Part shown: piece after piece, positions 55,042 through 64,000 of the stretch
Layout: each line of letters opens with the position of its first letter
How positions within the stretch are numbered: position 1 is the stretch's first letter
Assembly (NCBI GenBank): GCA_963816925.1
Contig: CAWFMY010000009.1
Span: 310,001 to 374,000 of the forward strand
Source of the DNA: CAIWHR01 sp963816925
Lineage (GTDB): Bacteria > Pseudomonadota > Gammaproteobacteria > Burkholderiales > Casimicrobiaceae
Reading direction: 5' to 3'
Length of the DNA stretch: 64,000 nt
The notes under the pieces: model-generated
Told to the model about the DNA's origin: nothing
Database searches by the model: none
The model's input: only the letters and a program-made list of their open reading frames with translations
Program-made: the position numbers and the translations under genes

Positions 55042-56759
55042 TCACGAAGCCATCGTGTCGATCACCTTCAACCAGAATTGAACCTGGCCGGGGCCGAACG
55101 ACGTCCAGCCCTGCTGCGCCGCGCACATTTGAGCGATTTGGCTTGGCTGGTACTGCGGAAATGCCGAACCGGAGAACGGCGGGACATTCGGGATTGTCGG
55201 GAATGGCGTGCCCATCCCACCGGTGATGTCGTCGTTGTTGCAGGCGAGTCCATCGATGTATTCGCTGTTCAGCGGCGGGCTGTTGAGCCCGGGTCCCCAC
55301 GCAAATTGCGGACGACGTGCTGGCGGCCAGCCGTCGGTGGTCGCGCTCGGGGTCGTAACCAGGACGTACTCGACGATGATGCTCTGCGCCGAGTTTGTCC
55401 GCGACAAAGGCTGCCGTCTGCCCGTCGAAAGTGAACGTGTAGGGAATTACCAACGGGCAGTCCCCCGTCGTGTTCAATCCGCGCCGCAAACCCCACCCCG
55501 GCGTGCCCGTGAACGGGCCGTCCGTATTCGGGTCGTAGACGACGTCCGGGTTGTTGGCCACGTTGCCGCTGGCGAAATTGTTTGTGTTGTCGCAGCCGAG
55601 CGTTCCCGCGGGCAGTGCGATATTGAACGCGTTCGAATTCGAGGAGTTGAATCCCGGCGCCGACGCCGTCAGCACGCAGCCTGATACGGCGGCGGCGGCG
55701 GTGCTCTTGAGCGTCGTGAACTTCGCCAAGCCGTTGGCGTCCGTCGTCGCGTTACCGGAAATCGCACACGCGGCGGAACTGACGATAGTGACCAACGTCG
55801 CGGACGGCGCCACTCCGCCCTGCAGCAACTTGACGGTTACCGGATTACCTGCCGAATTGAACGGCTTGTCCGTGATGATCGAACCCGGGAACGCATCCGT
55901 CGGCTGCTTATCAAACCCGAGCGTGCACGACTGTGCGGTGATGGTCGTCTTCGGATAGGAGCCGGCCGGGTTGATGACGAAATTCCCCGGCGTGATCGAC
56001 GAAACACCCCACGAGGCAGCCGGAGTCGTCACGCAACTCGGGTTGTCCGACTTGACGGTCACGCTGAGCGTCGTGGTTCCTCCGTTGGCCGGGACGTTCA
56101 AGCCAGAGAACGCACCGCTTGAAGTGATCGTGATGCCCGGCGGCGGTGTGAGGGTGATCGCAGTAATCGCAGGCCCCCCTGCCGCTGCGTTGTTCGTAAG
56201 CGTCATGTTCAGCACGTTGTTCGAGGACCCGGCGACCACCGACGAGTCCCCGGTAAGGCTGTAGTTGCAAACACCGGCCGCGATGTTCGTTGTCTGGTTG
56301 GAATTCGCCGCATCCAGATTGAACACTTCGTTGTTGACGATCAGGCCACCTTTGGCCGACGACATCCATGCGAGCGCCTGGGACGCGCAACTGGTTGGGA
56401 ACGTCGCCGTAATCTTCAGTGTTCCCGTCTGGTTGTTGGGGATCGCAATGTTGCTGACGCTGATCGTTCCCGCCGGAAGTTGCGGGATTCGGAGGAGAAA
56501 TCTTGCTCGCCGGAATGTTCGATGAACCCGACGCGACGGCAGTGATATACACGCCGGCAGGAGCCGTGATCGTGAACGACTTGAGGAAGTCGAATCCGGC
56601 CCTGTTCGTGATCGTCACATTGAATTGCTGATCCGTGGCGACCGTCGTGGTGGGAAAGTTGATCCGGTACTTGTCGCCACTGTCGGCGAGCGCGGGTAGC
56701 GCGAACGCCGTCAACGCGACCGCCATGAAAAGTCCAAGAAGTTTGCGTAGGCCGTTCAT
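55042..56759 (-). CDS. Secreted Ig/IPT-like surface protein (two frameshifts)
   Basis: About 570 residues. The signal peptide (LLGLFMAVALTAFALPALADS) is followed by beta-sandwich repeats rich in Thr/Asn/Ser: ITITNRAGFDFL-type segment, ISVSNIAIPNNQTGTLKITATF, NNVLNMTLTNNAAAGGPAIT, GGTTTLSVTVKSDNPSC and LVTIVSSAACAISGNATTD. The C-terminus reads PQFAWGPGLNSPPLNSEYID...FGPGQVQFWLKVIDTMAS. Paired Cys in each module suggest disulfides. Frame slips near 56485 and 55405. Looks like a Big/CARDB-type extracellular protein; no catalytic motif. Expressed from a clear minus-strand promoter at 56858-56885. Confidence 0.75.
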
Positions 56760-56857
56760 GTGAATTGCTCCCCTGGGGCATTGACCGACAATTAATCCGC
56801 GACGCGCCGGATGGCTGAACCCGGCACGCGGGGTTCATCGAGGCAAAGCGAGGCACC

Positions 56858-56885
56858 TTTGTACTACAGCCACAAACCATGTCAA
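56858..56885 (-). promoter_or_regulatory. Sigma-70 promoter of the secreted surface protein
   Basis: On the minus strand: -35 TTGACA (56880-56885, perfect), 16-base spacer, -10 TACAAA (56858-56863). About 100 bases upstream of the ATG at 56759. The remaining 56.9-57.09 kb shows no gene. Confidence 0.6.
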
Positions 56886-57089
56886 GGAAACAGGAATATT
56901 CCGCAGGCGTTGTACACGCCAGCACCGCACCGACTTTCGGACCGGGTCGCGACGTTCATTCGGGCTTTGGATTTTCGGGGTTCGCGCAAGTCAAGAAAGA
57001 GGTGGAGTTGTAGTCTTCAAGCGTAGAGCCCAGCCGACGTAAGGTCGCGATTCATGCCGATGTCATTAGATTCGGCCTTCCGGCCCGCC

Positions 57090-57905
57090 TCAGGCAGCGC
57101 CCACCTCGTCGGTCCAGACCCGGAAGCTTTCCAGCGTGTTGGGGCCGAACGTCACGCTGATCGCGACATCGGACGCGTCGCGCCCCCTTGCGATGAGTAC
57201 CCTTCCAATGCGCGGCGTGTTGTTGCGTGCATCGAACGTGTACCACTGGCCGTCGAGAAAGGCTTCGAACCAGGCGGCGAAATCCATCGTGCCCCAGGGC
57301 GGCGGCGTGCCGATGTCGCCAAGGTAGCCGGTGCAGTAGCGCGCGGGAATGTTCATGCAGCGGCAGAAGGCGACGGCAAGGTGGGCGTAATCGCGGCACA
57401 CGCCCGTCTTGTCGTGGAATGCTTCCAGCGCCGAGCGCGTCATGCGCGCGTGCTCGTAGCCGAACGCGATGTGGCGATGAACGTAATCGCAGATCGCCTG
57501 CACGCGGCCCCATCCGGTCGGTGAATTGCCGAACAGACCCCACGCCGTCTCCGACAGCCGATCGGTCTCGCAATAGCGGCTGCCCAGCAGGAAGAGCAGC
57601 GTTTCCTCAGGCAGATCGGGCACCGCCAGTTGTTGCGCTCGCGGAACGACGATGTCGGGCATCCCGCTGTCGTTGACGACCGCGTCGGCGCCGACGCGGG
57701 TGCGGCCCTTCGGCGCGACGATGCGCGTGCACCAGTTGCCAAAGCTGTCGCGATACGCCGCCATCGGCACCGGCGGGTCGAACTTGAGGTCGTCGCGACC
57801 GACGAGATCGGAAACGCGCGTATGGTGGACGTTGAGGTTGAATATCATCGGCGTTGGCTGCGGACAGTCGTAGATCATTTCGAAGCCGACTCGGATCTGC
57901 ATCAT
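57090..57905 (-). CDS. Transglutaminase-like (bacterial TGc) protein, catalytic His position altered
   Basis: 271 residues. An N-terminal beta domain (IRVGFEMIYDCPQPTPMIFNLNVH) precedes the transglutaminase core: QAICDYVHRHIAFGYEHARM, catalytic Cys in KTGVCRDYAHLAVAFCR, and IPARYCTGYLGDIG. Where family members usually have the catalytic His before AW, this reads MDFAAWFEAFLDGQWYTFDARN, with Ala. The Asp of FDARN is present. Either the subfamily uses another residue or it is inactive. Small peptidase/amidase role on peptide substrates otherwise expected. It lies 45 bases downstream of the HutG-like gene on the same strand. Confidence 0.85.
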   Translation of the reverse strand: MMQIRVGFEMIYDCPQPTPMIFNLNVHHTRVSDLVGRDDLKFDPPVPMAAYRDSFGNWCTRIVAPKGRTRVGADAVVNDSGMPDIVVPRAQQLAVPDLPEETLLFLLGSRYCETDRLSETAWGLFGNSPTGWGRVQAICDYVHRHIAFGYEHARMTRSALEAFHDKTGVCRDYAHLAVAFCRCMNIPARYCTGYLGDIGTPPPWGTMDFAAWFEAFLDGQWYTFDARNNTPRIGRVLIARGRDASDVAISVTFGPNTLESFRVWTDEVGAA

Positions 57906-57950
57906 GGTCTCCGGGAATTCGCCGCGCGCGCGTCGGTAATCTTGACAGGT

Positions 57951-58670
57951 TCAGTTGAGAAATGCCGCGCGCAGCGAATCGATCAGCGCGCCGCGCACCA
58001 CGGTCCAGCGGCGGCCCGCGCCGTGGACAATCGCCTGGTTGATTTCCAGCTCGACACCGACATAGGCGCTCGGCGAAAAGCGCATGCGCAAGTGCGCGGT
58101 CAGGCCGTCGCCCTTGCCTGCGTATGGATAGTTGCGACGGATGCGGAGCGCCGGGGAAATTTCCGCGAGCGAAATCTTCCAGCGCGCGCACAACTCTGCC
58201 TCGCCGCGCCGGCGGGGATCGTAGAGCAGACCGACGTCGGCGCGCCGCACGTTGCCGTCCAGCCTGGGCGTGAAGCTGTGCGATGAAATGTGGATCACGC
58301 GCCGTCCGCGCGACACCGATTGCTCGACGAATTTCTCGACGCGGTCGCGATACGGAAGGTAGTGCTGCTCGACGATGGCCTCGCGAACTTCCTTCGGCGC
58401 GGCGCGCGTCGCCGCCGAAAAGAGTCGCGGGTGACCGACCGAGCGATTGAGGTCGACCAAGAGGCGGCTGACGGTCGAGGCCACCAGTGGTGCGTTGAAC
58501 GCCTGCGCGAGATCCCTCGCCATGACGAGCGAACCGGCATCGTATCCTCGGTGCGAGGCGAGCAGCGCCCGCTGTCCTCGGAACATCCGTCGAAACGGCG
58601 TGGGAATGCGGTTGCCGCCGTGCTCGCACGTGACGAGGAACACGAGCATTCCTCCGATGCGGTACGTCAT
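57951..58670 (-). CDS. N-formylglutamate amidohydrolase-family protein
   Basis: 239 residues. VTCEHGGNRIPTPFRRMF, HRGYDAGSLVMARDLA, LLVDLNRSVGHPRLFS, HISSHSFTPRLDGNVRRADVGLLYDP and YPYAGKGDGLTAHLR follow the HutG/FGase pattern with the expected His, Asp and Arg residues. In histidine breakdown it hydrolyses N-formylglutamate, but no hut genes are here, so a different N-acyl substrate is likely. ATG 58670 (MTYRIGGMLVFLV) or the internal Met at residue 8. Pairs with the transglutaminase gene. Confidence 0.87.
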   Translation of the reverse strand: MTYRIGGMLVFLVTCEHGGNRIPTPFRRMFRGQRALLASHRGYDAGSLVMARDLAQAFNAPLVASTVSRLLVDLNRSVGHPRLFSAATRAAPKEVREAIVEQHYLPYRDRVEKFVEQSVSRGRRVIHISSHSFTPRLDGNVRRADVGLLYDPRRRGEAELCARWKISLAEISPALRIRRNYPYAGKGDGLTAHLRMRFSPSAYVGVELEINQAIVHGAGRRWTVVRGALIDSLRAAFLN

Positions 58671-58777
58671 GCGCTGCGCTTTCAGATCAACCGACCGCTA
58701 CCAATAAAGCGTTTCCCTGTTTATACACTGTTCGCTAGCGGACATAACGGCTGGAGGCACCGAACTCACGAATGCAA

Positions 58778-58803
58778 GAGGCCGATGCGCGTGCATCGGC
58801 CTC
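58778..58803 (-). terminator. Hairpin downstream of the FecR/DUF6600 gene
   Basis: Perfect 11-bp stem (GAGGCCGATGC / GCATCGGCCTC) with a four-base loop GCGT, 31 bases past the stop of the minus-strand gene at 58835. Only a short T stretch follows on that strand, so efficiency is uncertain. Confidence 0.65.
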
Positions 58804-58834
58804 CTGCCGTGGCGTCCGGAAAGTTGCGAGAACG

Positions 58835-61277
58835 CTAGCCCTTCTCCTTCTGCTTGCGCTCCTCTTCTTCGCGCTTCAGTTGTTCGGGGCTCTTTCCCTT
58901 GTCGTCCGGCTTGCCGGCCGCGGGCTTGTTGTCCTGGCCGCGAGGTTGCGCCGGTTGGGCTTGGGGTTGCGGCGGCGGCTTGGGCGCTGCGGCGGGAGCG
59001 GGTTCCGCTTTCGGCGGGGGTGACGGCGGCCGTGCCATCGGCGGCGGCGGAGCAGCTTGCGGCGGCTTGGGCGCTGCGGCGGGAGCGGGTTCCGCTTTCG
59101 CTGGAGGTGACGGCGGCCGTGCCACCGGCGGCGGCGGAGCAGCTTGCGGCGGTGGTTGCATGGGTTGCGGCGGCGCAGCTTGCGGCGGCGGGCCTGCCCT
59201 CGGTGGCGGCCCAGCTTGCGGCGGAGGTGGCATCGGAGGTGTTGGCGCCGGAACCGGCGCTGCGCGTTGCGGCATCGGCGGCTGCGGCGCGACTTGCGCC
59301 GGGGCAGTCGTCACTGGCGGACGTTGCGGCGCCTGGGGCGGCGGAACGACGGGTTGCGCGCGTTGCTCCGCGTTACCGCGCTGATCGGTCTTTCCGCGTT
59401 GCTCCGGAGGTTGCACTTGCGCGGCAGGCGGCGTGGACTGCACAGGGGCGCCGCCTTGGTTAAGCGTGGGCCTCGGTGCCGGCGGTGGTCCGCGCTGCTC
59501 GGGCTTTCCGCGTGACTCGGGCGGTTGCGCAACGGCCGCAGGCGGCATGCCTTGCACAGGTAACGTTGCTTGTACCGGCGGCGTGCCCTTCGCCGGTGGA
59601 GCTGCTTGCGGAGGCGGCGTTGCAGGCGCCGGAGCGGGCGACGGCGTTTTTCCGACGTCGGACTTGCCACGCGGCTCCATCGCATGCGCGGCAGGCGGAG
59701 CCGGCGGCGGGTGAGCGACGGGAACCGCAGCCTGCGTCGGCGTGACGACCTTGACGACCTGCGCCGGCGCGGCGGCTGCGGGTTTCAATTCCCTGCGTGT
59801 AGCGTCGTCGAGCGGCTTGCCCGGTTTCGCGGCCAGTTGCTGCTGCTGCGCCGCGAAGCTGGCCGGCGCCGCCGGTGGCGCAGTGTGCGCAACGACGGGT
59901 CGCTCGAATACGCGCTGCGGCGGCGCCTTCTCGCCGGGACTCGCCGCGCCGCGAACACTTCTCTCAGTTGGCGCAACGGAAGGCGCAACCGCGACCGGCG
60001 CGGCCGAAACCATCGCCGGCGTCACACGCACGGCGGTGCGGTTCACCGGCTGCGATTGCACGAACGCAGTGGTCGGAACAGCGACGACGGCGCCCGGGAC
60101 TTGCCGGTTGGCATAGACGACATTGGTGACGTTCGTGTTGTTGTAGTAGTTGTTGATGACCGTGGTGTTGATCACCGTGTTGCTGCGGTTGACGTTCTCG
60201 AAGTAGCCGCGGCTCACTGTGTACGACGGCCGATAGACGTCACGCGGTCCGAGCGGGAACCACGCGATGCCGCCGACGTTGCCGCTTGAAATCGCGATCT
60301 GGAAGTTGCTGCCGCCCACGAACGCGACGAGCGCCGGTGCGTAGTACGCGCGACTCTGCCGGGGGCCGGGAACCCAGCCCCACGTGCCGCCGAGATTCGC
60401 CCAGCGGCCGTAGTGCGATACGGCGAAGCCCCACGGTGCGTCGTCGACCCACGTCCAGCCCCACGGGTCGACCCATGCCCAATGTCCGTCGTGGTAGGGC
60501 GCCCAGCCGGCGGCAACGCGGTTCGGAATCCACACGTTGCCGTAGCCCGCGTCGACGCGCCATGTGCCGTTCGCATCGAGGTCCTGATAGCCGACGACAT
60601 CCGCCGAGACATAGCGCGCCGACACCGACGTGTCGTAGCGCCGGTCGCGATCAGCCGCCCAGCGATCGAATTCGTCGAGCCCTGGAGCGCCGACCAGTTG
60701 GTAGTCGCGCAGTCCGGTCCCCGCAAAGCGATACGCTTGGCGCGAATCGATCACATACGACGCGTCTTCGCCGTAGACCTCGCCCTGCCCATTGCGCACG
60801 ACGATCGTCGTCGCATTGCCGTCGGGATCCACGTCTATCCGGTACGCGCCTGGCTGGCGAAGTGTGAAGGCGAGATTCGGCGTGTCGACCTCGAACGCCT
60901 GGTTGGGCCCGAGCCTGCGCACGCGAACATTCAACGTGCCTTGCGACAATTGCAGCTGCGTGATCTGGTCGTCGAGGTTGAGGACGGACACGCCGGTGCC
61001 CGCGCTCATCCGGATCATCGCGCCGCCGATTTCAATTTCTGCGCGCGACGCCCGCATCCGCCCAAAGACGGTCGCCGGTGGTCAGCGGACGATTGATCGT
61101 GGCTTGCACCCAATCGTTTTCGCCGGCGGGGGAGAAGCTGACGGCGCCGGTCATTTCACCGAGGCGCGCGACGCGCGACGGCGGGTCCGCGACAGCCGCG
61201 GTGCTGATCGCCAGGATTGCGAGGCCGGCCACGAGAGCGAGCTTCGTGAAACGCAGAGGTTGGTTGTGCATGGCCAT
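58835..61277 (-). CDS. FecR/DUF6600 exported protein with long proline-rich tail (one frameshift near 61050)
   Basis: About 813 residues. The signal peptide (KLALVAGLAILAISTAAVADP) is followed by a FecR-like beta domain (ARLGEMTGAVSFSPAGENDW, SRAEIEIGGAMIRMSAGTGV, FEVDTPNLAFTLRQPGAYRI). The DUF6600 region is Trp-rich (WAPYHDGHWAWVDPWGWTWV, GRWANLGGTWGWVPG). The last ~400 residues are Pro/Ala/Gln-rich low complexity with blocks PPEQRGKTDQRGN and an 87-base tandem duplication, ending in a charged KSPEQLKREEEERKQKEKG. No transmembrane anchor. Often near regulatory genes; function unknown. Confidence 0.85.
58974..59147 (+). repeat. 87-bp tandem duplication inside the proline-rich tail
   Basis: Unit 1 58974-59060 and unit 2 59061-59147 differ at only about four positions. 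Each encodes 29 residues containing PPSPPAKAEPAPAAAPKPP or the PPPKAEP variant. The exact multiple of three keeps the frame, and the near-identity suggests a recent duplication. Confidence 0.85.
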
Positions 61278-61692
61278 TCCTTGCTGTTAATTCGTTGTCG
61301 TGAGAAGAAGGCACTGTGCAAGCTGCCAGCCGCGCGAAGCGGCCGACGTTCCAATCGTCCCTTGGGCGCCGGAGGTTCCCCATCCGCATCATGCTGATTT
61401 GCGTGTAGGACTCTTTACGGGGCCGACACGGGCGGCAGCAGCCAGCGCGACGGGCAGCGATTCAACGGAGCATGCCCCACGACAAGCCGGCGGGTCTGTT
61501 CGCTAGCGCACTTTCGGGATGCGCCGACGCTTAAGGGCAAAAGGGGCGCGTCGCGCTATGTGCGCCAGCATACAGACCGCCCGTCCGTTGGCCGGTACCC
61601 TGACTTGCGGTGGACGCCCCTGTTTTTGCCGGGTCGCGGCCGCAATCAATCCGATAACCGCATTGCCGGGTATCAACTGTCGAAGGAACAAC
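61278..61692. other. Intergenic region, 415 bases
   Basis: Separates the minus-strand DUF6600 gene from the plus-strand small membrane gene, so promoters for both should be here. No convincing gene, RNA or strong palindrome was seen. Confidence 0.5.
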
Positions 61693-61914
61693 ATGAATCC
61701 AATGAAGATAGTGGGACTGCTGTTGCTGGTGGGCGGCGTCCTGGCGCTGGTGTACGGCGGATTCACCTACACGAAGGAGACGCACGAGACCAAGATCGGT
61801 CCCATCGTCTTGTCGGTGCAGGATAAGGAAACCGTCAACGTGCCCATTTGGGCCGGAATTGGTGCCATCGTGATCGGCGGATTGCTGCTGGTCTCGGGAC
61901 GCCGCAACACCTAG
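61693..61914 (+). CDS. Small two-helix membrane protein (DUF3185-like)
   Basis: 73 residues. Helix 1 KIVGLLLLVGGVLALVYGGF, a short polar loop (TYTKETHETKIGPIVLSVQDKETVNVP) and helix 2 WAGIGAIVIGGLLLVSGRR. ATG 61693 has GAAGGAAC upstream. Similar small proteins of unknown function (DUF3185 type) are common in Proteobacteria. It lies 20 bases before the histidine kinase gene and may be co-transcribed with it. Confidence 0.75.
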   Translation: MNPMKIVGLLLLVGGVLALVYGGFTYTKETHETKIGPIVLSVQDKETVNVPIWAGIGAIVIGGLLLVSGRRNT

Positions 61915-61934
61915 TCGAACCGCGGAAACGGATC

Positions 61935-63645
61935 ATGTCCAAACCAGGAAAGAATCCAATCGTCGTCGACGACGTCGGCAAGGCCGATGGCATCACCGAA
62001 ATCCGGCGCCAGGAGGCATTGCTGAAGACCGGCGCATTGCAGACCGCAATTCTCACCAGCGCCAATTTCTCGATCATCGCCACCGACGAAAAAGGCATCA
62101 TCCAGCTATTCAACGTCGGCGCCGAGCGCATGCTGGGTTACCAGGCCGCCGAGGTCGTCAACAAGATCAACCCCAGCGATATCCATGACCCGCATGAAGT
62201 GAGGGCGCGCGCGCAGGCGTTGAGCCTCGAGCTTGCCACTCCTATCGCGCCCGGCTTCGAGGCGCTGGTCTACAAGGCCTCGCGCGGAATCGACGACGTC
62301 TACGAATTGACCTACATCTGCAAGGACGGAAGCCGCTTTCCGGCGCTGGTCTCGGTCACCGCGCTGCGCGACGACTACGGCGACATCATCGGATACCTGC
62401 TGATCGGCAGCGACAATTCGGTGCGCAAGCGGGTCGAGTCGGAGTTGAACGAGGCCATGGCCGCCGCTGAGAAGGCCAATCGCGCGAAGACCGACTTTCT
62501 TTCCAGCATGAGCCATGAATTGCGCACGCCGCTCAACGCGATCCTGGGCTTCGCCCAGCTCATGGAATCCGGCGCGCCGACGCCGACGCCGCCTCAGAAG
62601 CGCAATCTCGACCAGATTCTCAAGGCCGGCTGGTACCTGCTGGACCTGATCAACGAAATCCTCGATCTCGCGCTGATCGAGTCGGGCACGGTGATCCTGT
62701 CGCGGGAGCCCGTCTCGCTGGTCGAAGTCATGCTCGAGTGCCGGGCGATGATCGAGCCGCAGGCGCACAAGCGCGGCATCCGGATGACGTTTCCGCGATT
62801 CGACGTCCCCTGCTTCGTCAGCGCCGACCGCACCCGCGTCAAGCAGGTCCTGATCAATCTTCTCTTCAACGCCATCAAGTACAACAGGCCGAATGGCGAA
62901 GTTGACGTCGAATACATGCTGCGTCCTCCGAATTCGATCCGCATCTGCGTCAGGGACACGGGCGCGGGGCTTGCCCCGGAGCAGCTTGCGTTGCTCTTCC
63001 AGCCGTTCAATCGCCTCGGCAAGGAGACCAGTGTGGAGGAAGGCACCGGCATCGGCCTGGTGGTCACCAAGCGGCTCGTCGAACTGATGGGGGGCGCCAT
63101 CGGCGCGGAGAGCGTCGTCGGCGTCGGCAGCATGTTCTGGATCGAACTGAGCCTGACCACGGCGCCGCAGTTTGCGGCGCGCGAAATCGAAAGTGCCGAG
63201 CTCGGCGCGGCCGCAGGTTCCGGATGGAGCGCCGCTGCGCACCCTGCTCTACGTCGAAGACAACCCGGCCAACCTGGAGCTGGTGGAGCAGCTCATTGCG
63301 CGCCGGCCCGACCTGCGCCTGCTGAGCGCGGCAGATGGCAATCTCGGCATCGAGTTCGCACGCGCCTATCAACCCGACGTGATCCTGATGGACATCAACC
63401 TGCCCGGCATGAGCGGGATCGAGGCGCTGAAAATCCTGCGCGCGGATCCGACCACCGCGCACATCCCCATCATCGCCCTCAGCGCCAATGCGATACCCCG
63501 TGACATCGAGAAGGGGCTGGAGGCCGGATTCTTCAACTATCTCACCAAGCCCATCAAGGTCAACCACTTCATGGATACGCTGGATGCGGCAATGAAATCT
63601 GCGCAAGACGCTTCGGGCCGCTCCGCCGAAAAGGAAACCGTGTAA
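61935..63645 (+). CDS. PAS-domain hybrid histidine kinase with C-terminal receiver (one frameshift near 63200)
   Basis: About 569 residues. PAS domain (residues ~35-165: ANFSIIATDEKGIIQLFNVGAERMLGYQAAEVV) and PAC (GYLLIGSDNSVRKRVESELNEA). HisKA follows with FLSSMSHELRTPLNAILGF (phospho-His), then an ATPase domain with NLLFNAIKYN, DTGAGLAPEQL and GTGIGLVVTKRLVELM. After a one-base slip a receiver domain reads LLYVEDNPANLELVEQLIARR, VILMDINLPGMSG (Asp) and ALSANAIP with YLTKPI (Lys). Soluble, no membrane helices, so an intracellular signal such as redox or metabolite is likely. Stop overlaps the next start (TAATG). Confidence 0.9.
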
Positions 63646-64000
63646 TGATTACCGAATCCGACATCCTCAACGCCAGGGTCCTGATCGTCGACGATCAGGA
63701 GGCCAATGTCAGCCTGCTCGAGCAATTGTTGAGCGGAGCCGGCTACACCAATGTCACCTCCACGATGAACCCGAAGGAGGTCTGCGCGCTGCATCGCAAG
63801 AATCGCTACGACCTGATCCTGCTCGATCTGCAGATGCCCGGCATGGACGGATTCCAGGTGATCGAAGGCCTCAAGACCAATGAGGCGGACGCCTACCTGC
63901 CGGTGCTCGTGATCACCGCCCAGCCCGGTCACAAGCTGCGCGCGCTGCAGGCCGGCGCCAAGGATTTCATCAGCAAGCCGTTCGACCTGGTCGAAGTCAA
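63645..64000 (+). CDS. Response regulator, receiver domain (3' end outside the window)
   Basis: First 118 residues of a receiver: VLIVDDQEANVSLLEQLLSG with the acidic pair, YDLILLDLQMPGMDGFQVIE with the phospho-Asp, LPVLVITAQPGHKLRALQAG and AKDFISKPFD with the Lys. The style resembles two-component regulators followed by HD-GYP or GGDEF output domains, but the output lies beyond the window. It starts in a TAATG overlap with the hybrid kinase, so the two are co-translated and probably partners. Confidence 0.92.
   Translation, partial: MITESDILNARVLIVDDQEANVSLLEQLLSGAGYTNVTSTMNPKEVCALHRKNRYDLILLDLQMPGMDGFQVIEGLKTNEADAYLPVLVITAQPGHKLRALQAGAKDFISKPFDLVEV

Overview
The window looks like one contiguous piece of a high-GC betaproteobacterial chromosome, probably Burkholderiales or a close relative. 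This rests on the gene set (hemC/hemD/hemX/hemY, ubiD/ubiA, a YqjD-YqjE-YqjK trio, DusA with a betaproteobacterial look), strong GC bias at third positions, and frequent GTG/TTG starts. No species can be named from sequence alone. No rRNA, tRNA, CRISPR array, intact insertion sequence or prophage was seen. Many genes are split by single-base frameshifts. These are densest at 1-4 kb and 47.7-49.8 kb, where the conserved protein sequence continues in another frame every 60-200 bases, so base-calling or assembly error is the likeliest cause.

Layout. 0-4 kb: broken copies of an Omp85-type barrel (PlpD-like patatin C-terminus), bioA and dacB. 4-7.7 kb: small stress/envelope genes (DUF1992, DUF4870, cupin, yqjDEK-like operon, DUF2167). 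7.7-14.2 kb: ubiquinone-related block (ubiD, SDR, AHSA1-type protein, DNA glycosylase, ubiA, epimerase, divergent 2Fe-2S flavin reductase). 14.2-21 kb: haem block in which hemX-hemY and hemC-hemD are separated by three unrelated genes. 21-23.5 kb: glyoxalase-fold protein, denD-like dehydrogenase, dusA.

24-31.6 kb is a metal-acquisition island. A Fur-superfamily regulator heads a five-gene minus-strand run (regulator, ABC ATPase, FtsX/MacB-type permease, small Cys-rich exported protein, ZIP transporter). It is divergent from a small His/Cys protein and a TonB-dependent receptor, and a perfect 7-6-7 palindrome lies between them. An uncharacterised exported protein with a CPLC motif precedes the island.

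32-49.8 kb is almost 18 kb of genes all on the minus strand and nearly all exported or membrane-bound. Its distal part (39.8 to 32.0 kb) is a tight run of SYLF protein, DUF3604 lipoprotein with an LTxxQ-like tail, a paralogue of the CPLC protein, a PpiC-type isomerase and three HupE/UreJ-type membrane proteins. Its proximal part holds a sulfatase, DUF2092, DUF6515, two beta-barrel proteins, a patatin lipoprotein and a chalcone-isomerase-like protein. The recurrence of the CPLC family beside two different metal-transport loci is the best lead for an undescribed system.

50-64 kb carries a GFA protein, a large protein with the architecture of soluble adenylyl cyclase (two cyclase domains, NTPase, TPR), a repeat-containing secreted protein, a transglutaminase-like protein, an N-formylglutamate amidohydrolase-like protein, a FecR/DUF6600 protein with a proline-rich tail, and a hybrid histidine kinase overlapping a response regulator that runs off the end.
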